Of a stretch of DNA of 64,000 nucleotides, positions 1-7,543 are shown in pieces. Under the pieces are notes generated by a model. It saw only the letters and a list, made by a program, of their open reading frames with translations, made no database searches and had not been told where the DNA came from. Origin of the DNA: Maribellus comscasis. Lineage in GTDB: Bacteria; Bacteroidota; Bacteroidia; Bacteroidales; Prolixibacteraceae. The stretch lies in assembly GCF_009762775.1 (NCBI RefSeq), contig NZ_CP046401.1:4922001-4986000 (forward strand), in the 5' to 3' direction. How positions within the stretch are numbered: position 1 is the first letter of the stretch; each line of letters opens with the position of its first letter. The position numbers and the translations under genes were made by a program.

Positions 1-1
1 A

Positions 2-1141
2 CCTGGCACCTACTGGTTCCACCCGCACCCCGATAAAATTACCGGGCCGCAGGTGTACCAGGGGTTGGCCGGATTGTTTATTGTAGAAGATAACAACAGT
101 GATTTGCCTTCCGGCGAATATGATGTTCCGTTGATTCTCCAGGACAGGATTTTCGATGACAACAACCAACTGGTTTATTTGCAAAACAACCGGATGGGGC
201 AAATGCAGGGTTTTCTCGGAAACCGGATTTTGATGAACGGAAATCCCGATACCACGTTTAATGTTTCAAAATCCACATACCGTTTCAGGGTGCTCAACGG
301 TTCCAACTCACGCATTTATAAAATGGCCTGGGACGACGGCGAGGAAGTAACAGTAATTGGTACCGACGGCGGACTGCTTGAAAAACCGGTTAAAAAACCT
401 TACCTGATGCTTGCCCCCGGACAACGTGCCGAAATATGGAAAGATTTTGCAGGGCAGAATACCGGAACCGAAATCCAATTACAAAGCCTCGCGTTTAACG
501 ACGGAACTTCGATGGGAATGGGCGGCGGAATGATGGGGCGCGGAATGATGGGCGGAATGACGCAACCCGGCGGGGTTGAAAATGGGATTGCATTTGATGT
601 GGCCGCTTTTAAAGTAACGGAAAACACCGGCAAAAAAATGGAATTACCTTCAACACTTTCAACGATAACGCCGATTAATCCGGCAGATGCAGTAAACAGT
701 GCAAATCCCCGCCAATTTTATTTCTATAACCAGCGGATGCAGTGGGTAATTAATGGCGAAACATTTGGAATGACCGAGGTAGCCGAATGGGAAAAAGTAA
801 AACTTAACACCACAGAAATATGGGAATTTATTAACGGCGATGATGGCAGGGGAATGGGTATGATGCAGGATATGATGCGCATGCCACACCCTGTCCATCT
901 GCACGGACTCCAGTTTCAAATTATCGATAGGGATGTTTCCGGAATGGAACGAACGGTTTGGGAAACGGTAAAGGACGGTTTTATGGATGAAGGCTGGCAG
1001 GACACATTTCTGCTTTTGCCCGGAATGAAAGTAAAAATAATCATGCGGTTTAAAGATTTCACCGGACTTTACGTGTATCACTGTCATAACCTCGAACACG
1101 AAGATATGGGCATGATGCGTAATTACGAAGTAATAGATTAA
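2..1141 (+). CDS. Multicopper oxidase, C-terminal part (cut by window start)
   Basis: The open frame runs from base 2 without a start codon, so the N-terminal cupredoxin domain lies outside the window. The first visible residues include WFHPHP, a type 3 copper ligand pair. Near the end are PVHLHG and YHCHNLEHEDMGM, which supply the type 2/3 ligands and the type 1 Cys-His-Met set. This is the layout of three-domain laccases such as CueO, CotA or bilirubin oxidase, which oxidise Cu(I) or organic substrates in the periplasm. A Gly/Met-rich loop (coded near 510-570) resembles the CueO methionine loop and suggests cuprous oxidase activity. It leads a run of genes with a DUF2231 protein and a methyltransferase. 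The family is certain; the substrate is inferred. Confidence 0.93.
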   Translation, partial: PGTYWFHPHPDKITGPQVYQGLAGLFIVEDNNSDLPSGEYDVPLILQDRIFDDNNQLVYLQNNRMGQMQGFLGNRILMNGNPDTTFNVSKSTYRFRVLNGSNSRIYKMAWDDGEEVTVIGTDGGLLEKPVKKPYLMLAPGQRAEIWKDFAGQNTGTEIQLQSLAFNDGTSMGMGGGMMGRGMMGGMTQPGGVENGIAFDVAAFKVTENTGKKMELPSTLSTITPINPADAVNSANPRQFYFYNQRMQWVINGETFGMTEVAEWEKVKLNTTEIWEFINGDDGRGMGMMQDMMRMPHPVHLHGLQFQIIDRDVSGMERTVWETVKDGFMDEGWQDTFLLLPGMKVKIIMRFKDFTGLYVYHCHNLEHEDMGMMRNYEVID

Positions 1142-1211
1142 CCAACTCCTGTACGGAAAGTAAAAACTGGGTTGCAACCCAGTATTAATCGGTAGGAAAA
1201 AGCAATATATT

Positions 1212-1844
1212 ATGGCACAAATTGACAAAATTATCACCTTGTTCACACTTATTTTACTTTTAAGTTTTCCTGTACTTGCACAGGAACATTCCCATAGCGA
1301 TTCGGCCAAAGAAGAAACATCGGTGGTGGTTGAAGAAGGGCTACCCGAAGCTGAAGAAATCCCAGCTACTGAAAATTCAACCTTTGCCTCCTGGGACGAA
1401 TTCCCAAACCTTCACCCGATGGTTGTACATTTTCCTATTGTTCTGTTGCTGGTAGCGTTGCTTTCCCAATTCATCGGGTTGTTTGCTTACAGAAAAGAAA
1501 TGAGCTGGGTTACCATCTTTTTGCTCACCGGCGGGTTTATCGGTGCGTTGCTGGCCGGGCTGGTATTTCATCCGCACACCAGCGAACTACCTGAAAATGT
1601 AAAACAAGTTTTTGAAACACATGAATATTACGCTTTTCTCACCATTTGGTTGGCGGCTATTGCACTGGTGCTAAAAATCATCAGCCATTTTACCAACCGC
1701 AAAACCTGGTTTGAAGTAATTGTTTTTCTCGTTTTGGGGGCATCGGCACTTACGGTAAGCCTGGCAGGACACCTCGGTTCTCAAATGGTTTTTATTGAAG
1801 AAGTTGGTGCCGGCGGAAATTACATTGAGCAACATGACAAATAA
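1212..1844 (+). CDS. DUF2231-type membrane protein
   Basis: A 210-residue protein with an N-terminal signal or anchor segment (about residues 7-23), a His/Glu-rich linker with HSHSD, and four hydrophobic helices from about residue 68 on. LHPMVVHFPIV at the start of the first helix is the conserved histidine motif of DUF2231 proteins, which often sit beside multicopper oxidases or haem proteins. That points to a role in binding metal or haem at the membrane, but the function is not known. Its stop codon lies inside the start of the methyltransferase gene (11-base overlap), so the two are probably translationally coupled. Confidence 0.75.
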   Translation: MAQIDKIITLFTLILLLSFPVLAQEHSHSDSAKEETSVVVEEGLPEAEEIPATENSTFASWDEFPNLHPMVVHFPIVLLLVALLSQFIGLFAYRKEMSWVTIFLLTGGFIGALLAGLVFHPHTSELPENVKQVFETHEYYAFLTIWLAAIALVLKIISHFTNRKTWFEVIVFLVLGASALTVSLAGHLGSQMVFIEEVGAGGNYIEQHDK

Positions 1845-2457
1845 AATTAAAAAACGATATAACCGCATTGCCAGAATTTATGATTTTCTGGACCAGCCCA
1901 TGGAAGTAGGTTTTGCTAAATGGCGAAAAAAGATGCTGGCCGAAGCCACCGGAAAAACCCTGGAAGTGGGAATCGGAACGGGTAAAAATTTACCGTATTA
2001 CCCGAAAGATGTGGAATTGACCGGGATAGATTTCAGCGAAAAAATGATTGAAAAAGTCCGAAAAAAAACCAACCGGCCTGCAAAAACGCAGCTTTTAGAA
2101 ATGGATGCCGAACAAATGGGTTTTGATGACAATACTTTCGATACGGTAGTTACCTCCTGCGTATTTTGTTCCGTTCCCCACCCCGTGCAGGGCTTGAAAG
2201 AAATAAGGCGCGTGTGCAAAAACGGGGGCAAAATACTGATGCTTGAACATGTGCGCAGCCACAAAAAAGTAATTGGCCCATTAATGGATGCCTTAAACTT
2301 TATTCCTTTAAATATATACGGGGCAAATATTAACCGCGAAACGGTTGATAATTTATTGAAAGCAGGTTTTGAACCCAAAAATATACAGGTTGAAAACCTA
2401 TGGCTCGATATTGTCAAACTCATCCGGATATCCAACAATAAGCAATTAAAAGAATAA
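1834..2457 (+). CDS. Class I SAM-dependent methyltransferase (UbiE/PmtA-like)
   Basis: The chosen start (ATG 1834) gives 207 residues and overlaps the stop of the preceding gene; a start at 1795 is possible but would overlap it by 50 bases. The SAM-binding motif I is LEVGIGTGKNL, followed by an acidic residue in GIDFSEKM, the usual Rossmann layout. Sequence and length resemble small UbiE or phosphatidylethanolamine N-methyltransferase-like enzymes, so the substrate may be a lipid or quinone. A different class I methyltransferase is encoded at 33555. The fold is clear; the substrate is unknown. Confidence 0.85.
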   Translation: MTNKIKKRYNRIARIYDFLDQPMEVGFAKWRKKMLAEATGKTLEVGIGTGKNLPYYPKDVELTGIDFSEKMIEKVRKKTNRPAKTQLLEMDAEQMGFDDNTFDTVVTSCVFCSVPHPVQGLKEIRRVCKNGGKILMLEHVRSHKKVIGPLMDALNFIPLNIYGANINRETVDNLLKAGFEPKNIQVENLWLDIVKLIRISNNKQLKE

Positions 2458-2483
2458 AATACTATAAAATCTTTTAAAAATTG

Positions 2484-2518
2484 TGTAACATATAAAAGAT
2501 TAGTTTTCACGTACTTTG
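2484..2518 (+). promoter_or_regulatory. Metal-regulon promoter copy A (TGTAACAT-N23-TTTG)
   Basis: TGTAACAT at 2484-2491 is followed after exactly 23 bases by TTTG at 2515-2518. An AATC box lies 12 bases upstream (2468-2471). The same layout occurs at five other places in the window, with the box where the Bacteroidota -33 element would be. The -7 element here is imperfect (GTACTTTG instead of TAnnTTTG). It would drive the Spy-like gene. Confidence 0.7.
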
Positions 2519-2542
2519 TATAAACAATTAAAATTTAATGAC

Positions 2543-3202
2543 ATGAAAAAGATGAAAAAGTTAGTAATTATCGTAACAGCCCTGCTGTTTATGGCAGGCT
2601 ACACGGCAAACGCCCAAATGATGAGCCAGAACAACAAAAAGAGTCAAAAACAAGGCATGATGATGCAAAAAAGCGGAATGATGCAAGGAGGAATGATGCA
2701 GGGCATGATGAACAGCGGGAAATGCCCCATGTGCGGACAAATGATGAACCAAAACATGCCCATGAAAAAATACGGCATGATGGTAAACCGCCTGCCCAAC
2801 ATGCAGCAACAACTGTCGCTTACCGATGACCAGGTGAATCAACTTTTCGATTTGCAAACCGAGTTTAAAAAACAACAACTTGATTACCAGGCAGAACTCC
2901 GTAAAAAACAGATGAAACTGAAAAATTTGTTGGCAGATAACGCCTCGGCTAGTCAGGTTAAAAACCAATTGGAAGCCTGTTCCGAAACAAAAATCGACAT
3001 GAAAACAGCCGCTTATGAAACAGCCGGAAAAATGAAAGCAATGCTCACCAGCGAACAGAAAGAGCAATTGAAAAATACAATGATGCAAGGCGGCGGAATG
3101 ATGAAAGGTGGCATGATGCAGGGAAAAGGCGGAATGATGAACCAGGGCCAGGGTGGCATGATGAACCAGCAACAGGATCAGGATCATGAAGAACACCATT
3201 AA
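2543..3202 (+). CDS. Met-rich periplasmic Spy/CpxP-like metal-binding protein
   Basis: The start was set at ATG 2543 (219 residues) because the signal peptide MKKMKKLVIIV...NAQ begins there; an in-frame start at 2516 would fall in the promoter. The mature protein has Met-rich N- and C-terminal arms with many GGMM/QGMM repeats and one CPMCGQMM motif. The central helical part has LTDDQVNQLFDLQ, the LTxxQ signature of the Spy/CpxP/CnrX group. Methionine clusters and CxxC suit Cu(I)/Ag(I) binding in the periplasm. It lies behind one of the six shared metal-type promoters, so it is probably metal induced. A SHOCT protein gene follows after 18 bases. Confidence 0.82.
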   Translation: MKKMKKLVIIVTALLFMAGYTANAQMMSQNNKKSQKQGMMMQKSGMMQGGMMQGMMNSGKCPMCGQMMNQNMPMKKYGMMVNRLPNMQQQLSLTDDQVNQLFDLQTEFKKQQLDYQAELRKKQMKLKNLLADNASASQVKNQLEACSETKIDMKTAAYETAGKMKAMLTSEQKEQLKNTMMQGGGMMKGGMMQGKGGMMNQGQGGMMNQQQDQDHEEHH

Positions 3203-3220
3203 CAAGAAAGGAGCAATAGT

Positions 3221-3442
3221 ATGATGAACGGATTTGGAGGTCACGGCTGGGGCATGGGCTGGTGGTGGATCATCGGGCTTATTATCATAATCGCCATTGT
3301 TTGGATGGTGGTTAAGGGAATGAACCAAAACAACAGCCCCGGCCAAAGCCCCGGCAAATCGGCGCTCGATATTTTAAAAGAGCGTTATGCCAAAGGAGAA
3401 ATTGATAAACAGGAATTTGAAGAACGCAAAAAGGATTTATAG
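3221..3442 (+). CDS. SHOCT-domain small membrane protein, copy 1
   Basis: A 73-residue protein with a Gly/Trp-rich start, one transmembrane helix (about residues 13-31) and a C-terminal SHOCT module (LDILKERYAKGEIDKQEFEE). It has a strong ribosome binding site (AAAGGAG at 3208-3214), uncommon in this phylum. SHOCT domains are short oligomerisation modules at protein ends, and small SHOCT membrane proteins are common in metal islands without a proven role. The 3' half is almost base-identical to the gene at 6529, so the two arose by duplication. Confidence 0.8.
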   Translation: MMNGFGGHGWGMGWWWIIGLIIIIAIVWMVVKGMNQNNSPGQSPGKSALDILKERYAKGEIDKQEFEERKKDL

Positions 3443-3468
3443 GAGCCTTCCCTAACCCCTCCCAAAAA

Positions 3469-4967
3469 GGCTACTCTTTATACACAAATAAAAGTGTTAA
3501 TTTAGTTTACTACAAATAACAAAATAAAAGAAATGGAAGCACAACAATTAGAAATCGATTACAACGGGATGTTTCAAGATAAGCGTCTCGAAAAAAGGGG
3601 CTAGAGATATTAACAAAAATGGAGATGGGACAAACAGCGATATTGAATCAACTTTCGGATAGCCATGCAGACAACATGGCTTACAGCCGCTTTTTCAACA
3701 ATGACTCCATCAATCTTTTCTCCCTGAAGAAGAGTTCCCAAATGAAAGTAAAGGAATTAAGTAAAGGCAGGCATGTCCTCTGCTTGCAGGACACGAGTGA
3801 AATCAACTATGAGAAGCACCGGAATTTTTTTCATCTGGCAGACGAGGATTTGGGCCCGGTTGGGAACAATACAGATATAGGTTTTTTTCTTCACCCTATG
3901 CTGGCTGTTGACACAAATGGATATTTTCCATTAGGCTTTTCCTCAATCCATTGTTGGAACCGTAGGTTTGACAAACAAGACAAGCACCAACGGGGATATA
4001 AAAACCAACCCATTGAAACGAAGGAATCCTATCGGTGGATCTCGACAGGGAAAGAGAGCATCGAACTTTTAAAAGATAGCGTTTCCCATCTTACTATTAT
4101 CGGGGACCGGGAAAGCGACATCTATCAAGAGTTTGTTGACTTAAAAACGGGACATTCCGATTTGTTGATACGGTCAAAAGAAAACAGGGGGCTATATGGA
4201 GAAAAGAAAAAATTATATGAATATTTATCGGATCAACCGGTATCTGGCACCTATAAGATTCAGGTACATAGCGACAAGAGGAAAAACCGGGAAAGCAGGG
4301 AAGCAATTATAGATGTTAAGTATTGCAAAGTAAAAATAAGCCGACCCAAAAGCCATATCGACAAGAGTTTGCCTGAATACATTGAGCTTACCGCCATTGA
4401 AGCCAGAGAAAACAGTTCAACAGTTCCTGATGGAGAAAAGCCAATACTATGGAGGTTGCTCACCACCCACCAGGTACCCGATGCACCGACAACGATACTG
4501 ATGGTCACCTGGTATAAAACCAGATGGTTGATCGAAGAATTGTTCCGGCTGCTAAAACAACAAGGAATAGACATTGAATCCAGCCAGTTGGAAAGCGGCA
4601 AAGGGCTAAAGAAATTAGCGGTCATGGCCATGCAGGCAGCATTAAAAATACTGCAACTCAGGCAAGACAGGGATGGCTTGTGTTTTATTCGTGGGTCTGT
4701 AGTTTTCAGTGAAGAGGAGTTAGAATTTGCTGAAACAGTGAGCCAGTCCAGATATGAAGGGAAAACCCAATTACAAAAGAACCCCCACCCAATAGGCTCA
4801 CTTGCAAGAATGTCCTGGATAATAGCCAGGATGGGAGGTTGGAAAGGATATCAAAGTACTGGAAAGCCCGGACCAATAACAATGAAAAGAGGCCTTGCTA
4901 AATTTAATATAATGTACCAAGGCCTGGTTTTAGCTAAGTATCATAAAGATGTGTATAAAGAGTAGCC
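3469..4967 (+). mobile_element. Complete IS4-family insertion sequence (1499 bp)
   Basis: Perfect 18-bp terminal inverted repeats are seen: GGCTACTCTTTATACACA at 3469-3486 and its reverse complement at 4950-4967. They are flanked by a 6-bp direct repeat CAAAAA (3463-3468 and 4968-4973), the likely target duplication. Removing the element rebuilds a sequence matching the uninterrupted paralogous site near 6743-6775, which confirms the borders. It sits between the first SHOCT gene and its thioredoxin-like partner. The transposase stop codon lies inside the right repeat. Confidence 0.93.
3619..4965 (+). CDS. IS4-family transposase (5' end in another frame)
   Basis: The 448-residue frame carries the family's DDE core: GDRESDIY for an aspartate region and YKTRWLIEELFRLLK, which fits the Y-x2-R-x3-E-x6-K signature of IS4 transposases. 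The N-terminal DNA-binding segment starts earlier at ATG 3533 in another frame (MEAQQLEIDYNGM, then DKRLEKRG) and hits TAG at 3602. The two frames would join by a -1 shift near the run of six A and four G at 3591-3600. So the gene is either disabled by an indel, made by slippage, or affected by a homopolymer sequencing error. Most IS4 elements need no frameshift, so inactivation or error is more likely. Confidence 0.88.
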   Translation: MEMGQTAILNQLSDSHADNMAYSRFFNNDSINLFSLKKSSQMKVKELSKGRHVLCLQDTSEINYEKHRNFFHLADEDLGPVGNNTDIGFFLHPMLAVDTNGYFPLGFSSIHCWNRRFDKQDKHQRGYKNQPIETKESYRWISTGKESIELLKDSVSHLTIIGDRESDIYQEFVDLKTGHSDLLIRSKENRGLYGEKKKLYEYLSDQPVSGTYKIQVHSDKRKNRESREAIIDVKYCKVKISRPKSHIDKSLPEYIELTAIEARENSSTVPDGEKPILWRLLTTHQVPDAPTTILMVTWYKTRWLIEELFRLLKQQGIDIESSQLESGKGLKKLAVMAMQAALKILQLRQDRDGLCFIRGSVVFSEEELEFAETVSQSRYEGKTQLQKNPHPIGSLARMSWIIARMGGWKGYQSTGKPGPITMKRGLAKFNIMYQGLVLAKYHKDVYKE

Positions 4968-4990
4968 CAAAAAGGGGGACAGGAAGGAGA

Positions 4991-5236
4991 ATGAAAAAAA
5001 ACAGAACAATGAAAATTATAATAGCAGCTACCAAAACATGCACACACCGGCCAAAACTTGAAGAACAACTGCAAGATGCCGGATTACAATATGAAGTGAT
5101 GTACTTTGAAGACCATCCGGAATTAATAGATACATATAAATTAAAAACATCACCCCTTTTAATTGTGGATAATAAAGTGGAATCGGTTGGGATGCCGGAA
5201 CATAGCCAAATTACAGAATTGAAAAATAATAATTGA
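4991..5236 (+). CDS. Thioredoxin/glutaredoxin-like small protein
   Basis: ATG 4991 was chosen because AGGAAGGA lies just upstream, giving 81 residues. An internal start at 5009 is possible, and the frame also runs back into the IS, which is not meaningful. The N-terminal strand IIIAATKTCTHRPKLEEQL resembles the start of a thioredoxin-like fold, and TSPLLIVDN contains the cis-Pro-like segment. Only one cysteine (in CTHR) is present instead of CxxC, so a monothiol or metal-binding role is more likely than disulfide exchange. A decayed copy follows the second SHOCT gene. The IS insertion has separated it from its original upstream partner, so its expression may have changed. Confidence 0.65.
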   Translation: MKKNRTMKIIIAATKTCTHRPKLEEQLQDAGLQYEVMYFEDHPELIDTYKLKTSPLLIVDNKVESVGMPEHSQITELKNNN

Positions 5237-5241
5237 TTGAC

Positions 5242-5628
5242 ATGAAGTATTACATTGAAAAAACAACAGAGTACGGTTTCGACGAAGCCGTAGAAAAAGT
5301 AACAGAAGAATTGAAAAAGGAAGGCTTTGGCGTGCTTTCAGAAATTGATATTCACGAAAAACTAAAGGAAAAACTGGATGTTGATTTCAGAAGATATAAG
5401 ATATTGGGTGCGTGCAACCCTCCAAAAGCTTTTCAGGCCCTTCAATATGAAAACAAAATCGGTACCATGCTACCCTGCAATGTAATTGTTCAGGAACTGG
5501 ATGATGGAAAAACAGAAGTGGCCGCGGTTAACCCGGTGGCTTCAATGCTGGCCGTTGACAACCGCGATTTAACCGAAGTGGCCAATGAAATAGAAGAAAA
5601 ATTGCAACGGGTGATTCATGCGTTATAA
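5242..5628 (+). CDS. DUF302 domain protein
   Basis: A 128-residue protein from ATG 5242 (an in-frame TTG at 5233 overlaps the previous gene by four bases). The body reads GFDEAVEKVTEELKKEGFG, then ILGACNPPKAFQALQ and MLPCNVIVQE, the conserved pattern of DUF302 proteins, with the GxCNP and LPCN cysteines. DUF302 proteins are small soluble proteins often found with metal or sulfur genes; no activity is established. It directly follows the thioredoxin-like gene and is likely cotranscribed with it. Confidence 0.85.
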   Translation: MKYYIEKTTEYGFDEAVEKVTEELKKEGFGVLSEIDIHEKLKEKLDVDFRRYKILGACNPPKAFQALQYENKIGTMLPCNVIVQELDDGKTEVAAVNPVASMLAVDNRDLTEVANEIEEKLQRVIHAL

Positions 5629-5725
5629 ATTTATTGCACGGAGGTTACCTATCCCTTCAAACATTTAAATATTAATGCTATAAGATAGTTGAATATAAAT
5701 TTTAAAATGTAAGAACTTGGATATC

Positions 5726-6484
5726 ATGAAAAAACTTGAAAATAAAACAGCCGTCATCACCGGTGGCGCAGGAAGCATTGGAAAAGAAACCGCCGCCCTG
5801 TTTTTAGAAGAAGGTGCAAAAGTTCTTTTGGTTGACCTGGACGAAAAGGCTTTGGAACAAACAGCAGCGGAACTGGGAAATGAAAATGTATCCTGGTGCG
5901 CAGCAGATGTATCAAACACAGATGATGTGAAGCGCTACGCCGAAGAAGCGAAAAAAACCCTTGGCAGTGTGGATATTTTTTTCAACAACGCAGGTATCGA
6001 AGGGGTAGTAAAACCGGTAACCGACTATCCTGAGGATGAGTTTGACAAAGTGATGGCGGTGAATGTGAAAGGAGTATGGTCGGGCAATAAATATATTGTT
6101 CCGCTTATGGCCGATGGTGGAAGCATCATTTTGAGTTCATCGGTTGCCGGCCTGAGCGGCACTCCCAATGTAAGTGCTTATGTAGCCAGCAAACACGCTA
6201 TAATAGGTTTGATGCGAAGCCTGGCTTATGAAGTGGCAGAAAAAAAGATCAGGGTCAATACCATTAATCCTTCGCCTGTGGATAACAGAATGATGCGTTC
6301 ACTCGAAAACGGCTTTGCGCCCGGAAAGGGTGATGAAGCAAAAAAAGGCTTCGAACAGACCATTCCGTTGGGCCGCTATGCCAAACCCGAAGAAATCGCA
6401 AAAGCGGTACTGTTTCTTGCCGGTGATGACAGTCAGTTCATAACCGGTACCACGCAGGTGATTGATGGAGGGATGAACGCGTAA
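5726..6484 (+). CDS. SDR-family oxidoreductase
   Basis: A 252-residue classical short-chain dehydrogenase. It has the nucleotide-binding TGGAGSIG near residue 12, NNAG, the catalytic Ser in SSSVAG and the YVASK Tyr-Lys pair, ending in TGTTQVIDGG. VDLDEK after strand 2 carries an acidic residue, which favours NAD over NADP. ATG 5726 was chosen over TTG 5717. The substrate is unknown. It lies between the two copies of the SHOCT/thioredoxin cassette, and nothing in the sequence links it to metals other than its neighbours. Confidence 0.88.
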   Translation: MKKLENKTAVITGGAGSIGKETAALFLEEGAKVLLVDLDEKALEQTAAELGNENVSWCAADVSNTDDVKRYAEEAKKTLGSVDIFFNNAGIEGVVKPVTDYPEDEFDKVMAVNVKGVWSGNKYIVPLMADGGSIILSSSVAGLSGTPNVSAYVASKHAIIGLMRSLAYEVAEKKIRVNTINPSPVDNRMMRSLENGFAPGKGDEAKKGFEQTIPLGRYAKPEEIAKAVLFLAGDDSQFITGTTQVIDGGMNA

Positions 6485-6528
6485 ATGATGCAAAATCGGA
6501 ACAATTATAAAAAAGAAAGGAGGAAATT

Positions 6529-6729
6529 ATGATGGGAGGAATGGGCTTATGGTGGATAATAGGCATTGTTGTGCTGATCGCTGCTATCTGGCCGTTGGGG
6601 CAAAGGTTCAACAGGAACAACAGCGCTAACCAAAGCTCCGGCAAATCGGCACTCGATATTTTAAAAGAGCGTTATGCCAAAGGAGAAATTGATAAACAGG
6701 AATTTGAAGAACGTAAAAAGGATTTATAA
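6529..6729 (+). CDS. SHOCT-domain small membrane protein, copy 2
   Basis: A 66-residue protein with a short Gly/Met start, one membrane helix (about residues 7-23) and the same SHOCT tail as the gene at 3221. From about base 6635 to the stop the DNA is nearly identical to copy 1, while the N-terminal part differs; this suggests recent duplication or gene conversion of the 3' half. A strong Shine-Dalgarno (AAAGGAGG at 6517-6524) precedes it. Function unknown. Confidence 0.8.
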   Translation: MMGGMGLWWIIGIVVLIAAIWPLGQRFNRNNSANQSSGKSALDILKERYAKGEIDKQEFEERKKDL

Positions 6730-6742
6730 GAACCCCCCCTAA

Positions 6743-6759
6743 CCCCTCCCAAAGAGGGG
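6743..6759 (+). repeat. Hairpin in the duplicated spacer
   Basis: CCCCTC and GAGGGG form a 6-bp stem with a 5-base loop. The same spacer, with one changed base, was the insertion target of the IS4-family element in the other cassette copy. The stem is too short and lacks a T-run, so a terminator role is doubtful. Confidence 0.45.
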
Positions 6760-6772
6760 GACAGGAAAGAGA

Positions 6773-7004
6773 ATGAAAAAAAAGAACAATAGAAATTATA
6801 ATAGCAGCTACCAAAATATGCACACACCGGCCAAAACCTGAAGAACAATTGCAGGATGCCGGATTACAATACGAAGTGATGTACTTTGAAGACCACCCGG
6901 AATTAATTAAGACCTATAAATTAAAATCATCGCCCCTGTTAATTGTGGTTGGGAATGTGGAATCGGTTAACATGCAGGGGAATAGCCAAATATTACAGAA
7001 TTGA
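6773..7004 (+). pseudogene. Decayed copy of the thioredoxin-like gene
   Basis: This stretch matches the gene at 4991-5236 along nearly its whole length. The ATG at 6773 is out of frame with the homologous body because two bases were lost after it, and the internal ATG present in the other copy has changed to ATA. An extra base pair near the end gives an early TGA at 7002. The single-cysteine region (ICTHRPKPEEQ) survives in the body frame. It looks like a non-functional duplicate. Confidence 0.75.
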
Positions 7005-7029
7005 AACATCATTATAAAAAAATCAAAAT

Positions 7030-7491
7030 ATGGATATCAATGAAAAACGTCCGACCAAAAGAGACGAAACACAAATGGTACCACAGCCGGTAAAAGGCGA
7101 AAAGGGCCTGGTAAATGTAGATACCACCTGGGGAATAATACAGCCTATGCAGGTTGCAAAAGGTGTGCGCACCATAGATGAAATAGAAGTAAATGAATTC
7201 CGGGAAAAAGGGCTCCCGATTATCGATGCCCGGACTCCCGGTTTTTATGATGTTTCCACCATCCTCGGTGCAAAGAACATCCCGCACAATGAAATAACCG
7301 AAAGAATGGGCGAACTGGACCGCGGCCAGCCGTCCATCTTTTTTTGCAACGGACCGCAATGTCCGCAGTCCCCTTGGGCAATCCACAATTTACTGGAGGC
7401 CGGTTTCCCACCCGAAAAAATACTGTACTATCGCGGCGGCATGCACGATTGGGTAACGCTGGGGTTGCCGTTGGAAAACAAAAAACAGTAA
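7030..7491 (+). CDS. Rhodanese-like protein (cytoplasmic)
   Basis: A 153-residue single-domain rhodanese with no signal peptide. DARTPGFYD and ILGAKNIPHNEI are typical of the fold, and the active loop FFCNGPQCPQS carries Cys106 and a second Cys111. Rhodanese domains move sulfane sulfur between thiols. The CxGxxCxxS loop is found in sulfurtransferases that lie beside metal or thiol stress genes. It is immediately upstream of a P-type copper ATPase, so it may help with thiol or sulfur repair under metal stress. The acceptor is unknown. Confidence 0.85.
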   Translation: MDINEKRPTKRDETQMVPQPVKGEKGLVNVDTTWGIIQPMQVAKGVRTIDEIEVNEFREKGLPIIDARTPGFYDVSTILGAKNIPHNEITERMGELDRGQPSIFFCNGPQCPQSPWAIHNLLEAGFPPEKILYYRGGMHDWVTLGLPLENKKQ

Positions 7492-7543
7492 CCCAAATAT
7501 TAAAGCAGGAAAAATATCATCTGATAAATTAAAATGAAGCGAA

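Noticed and set aside
659..1309. Minus-strand ORF over the multicopper oxidase gene
   Set aside because: It is a shadow frame of the copper-ligand and DUF2231 coding sequence with no family match or promoter.
2561..3346. Long His-rich minus-strand ORF over the Spy-like gene
   Set aside because: It arises from Met codons (CAT on the other strand) and has no signal of real coding.
3592..3604. Programmed -1 frameshift in the transposase (slippery AAAAAAGGGG run)
   Set aside because: In the zero frame the slip codons would be AAA-AGG to AAA-AAG, which re-pairs poorly at the second codon, and IS4 elements do not normally need frameshifting. Kept only as a possibility beside mutation or read error.
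6743..6759. Terminator between the second SHOCT gene and its partner
   Set aside because: The stem has only 6 bp and no T-run follows.
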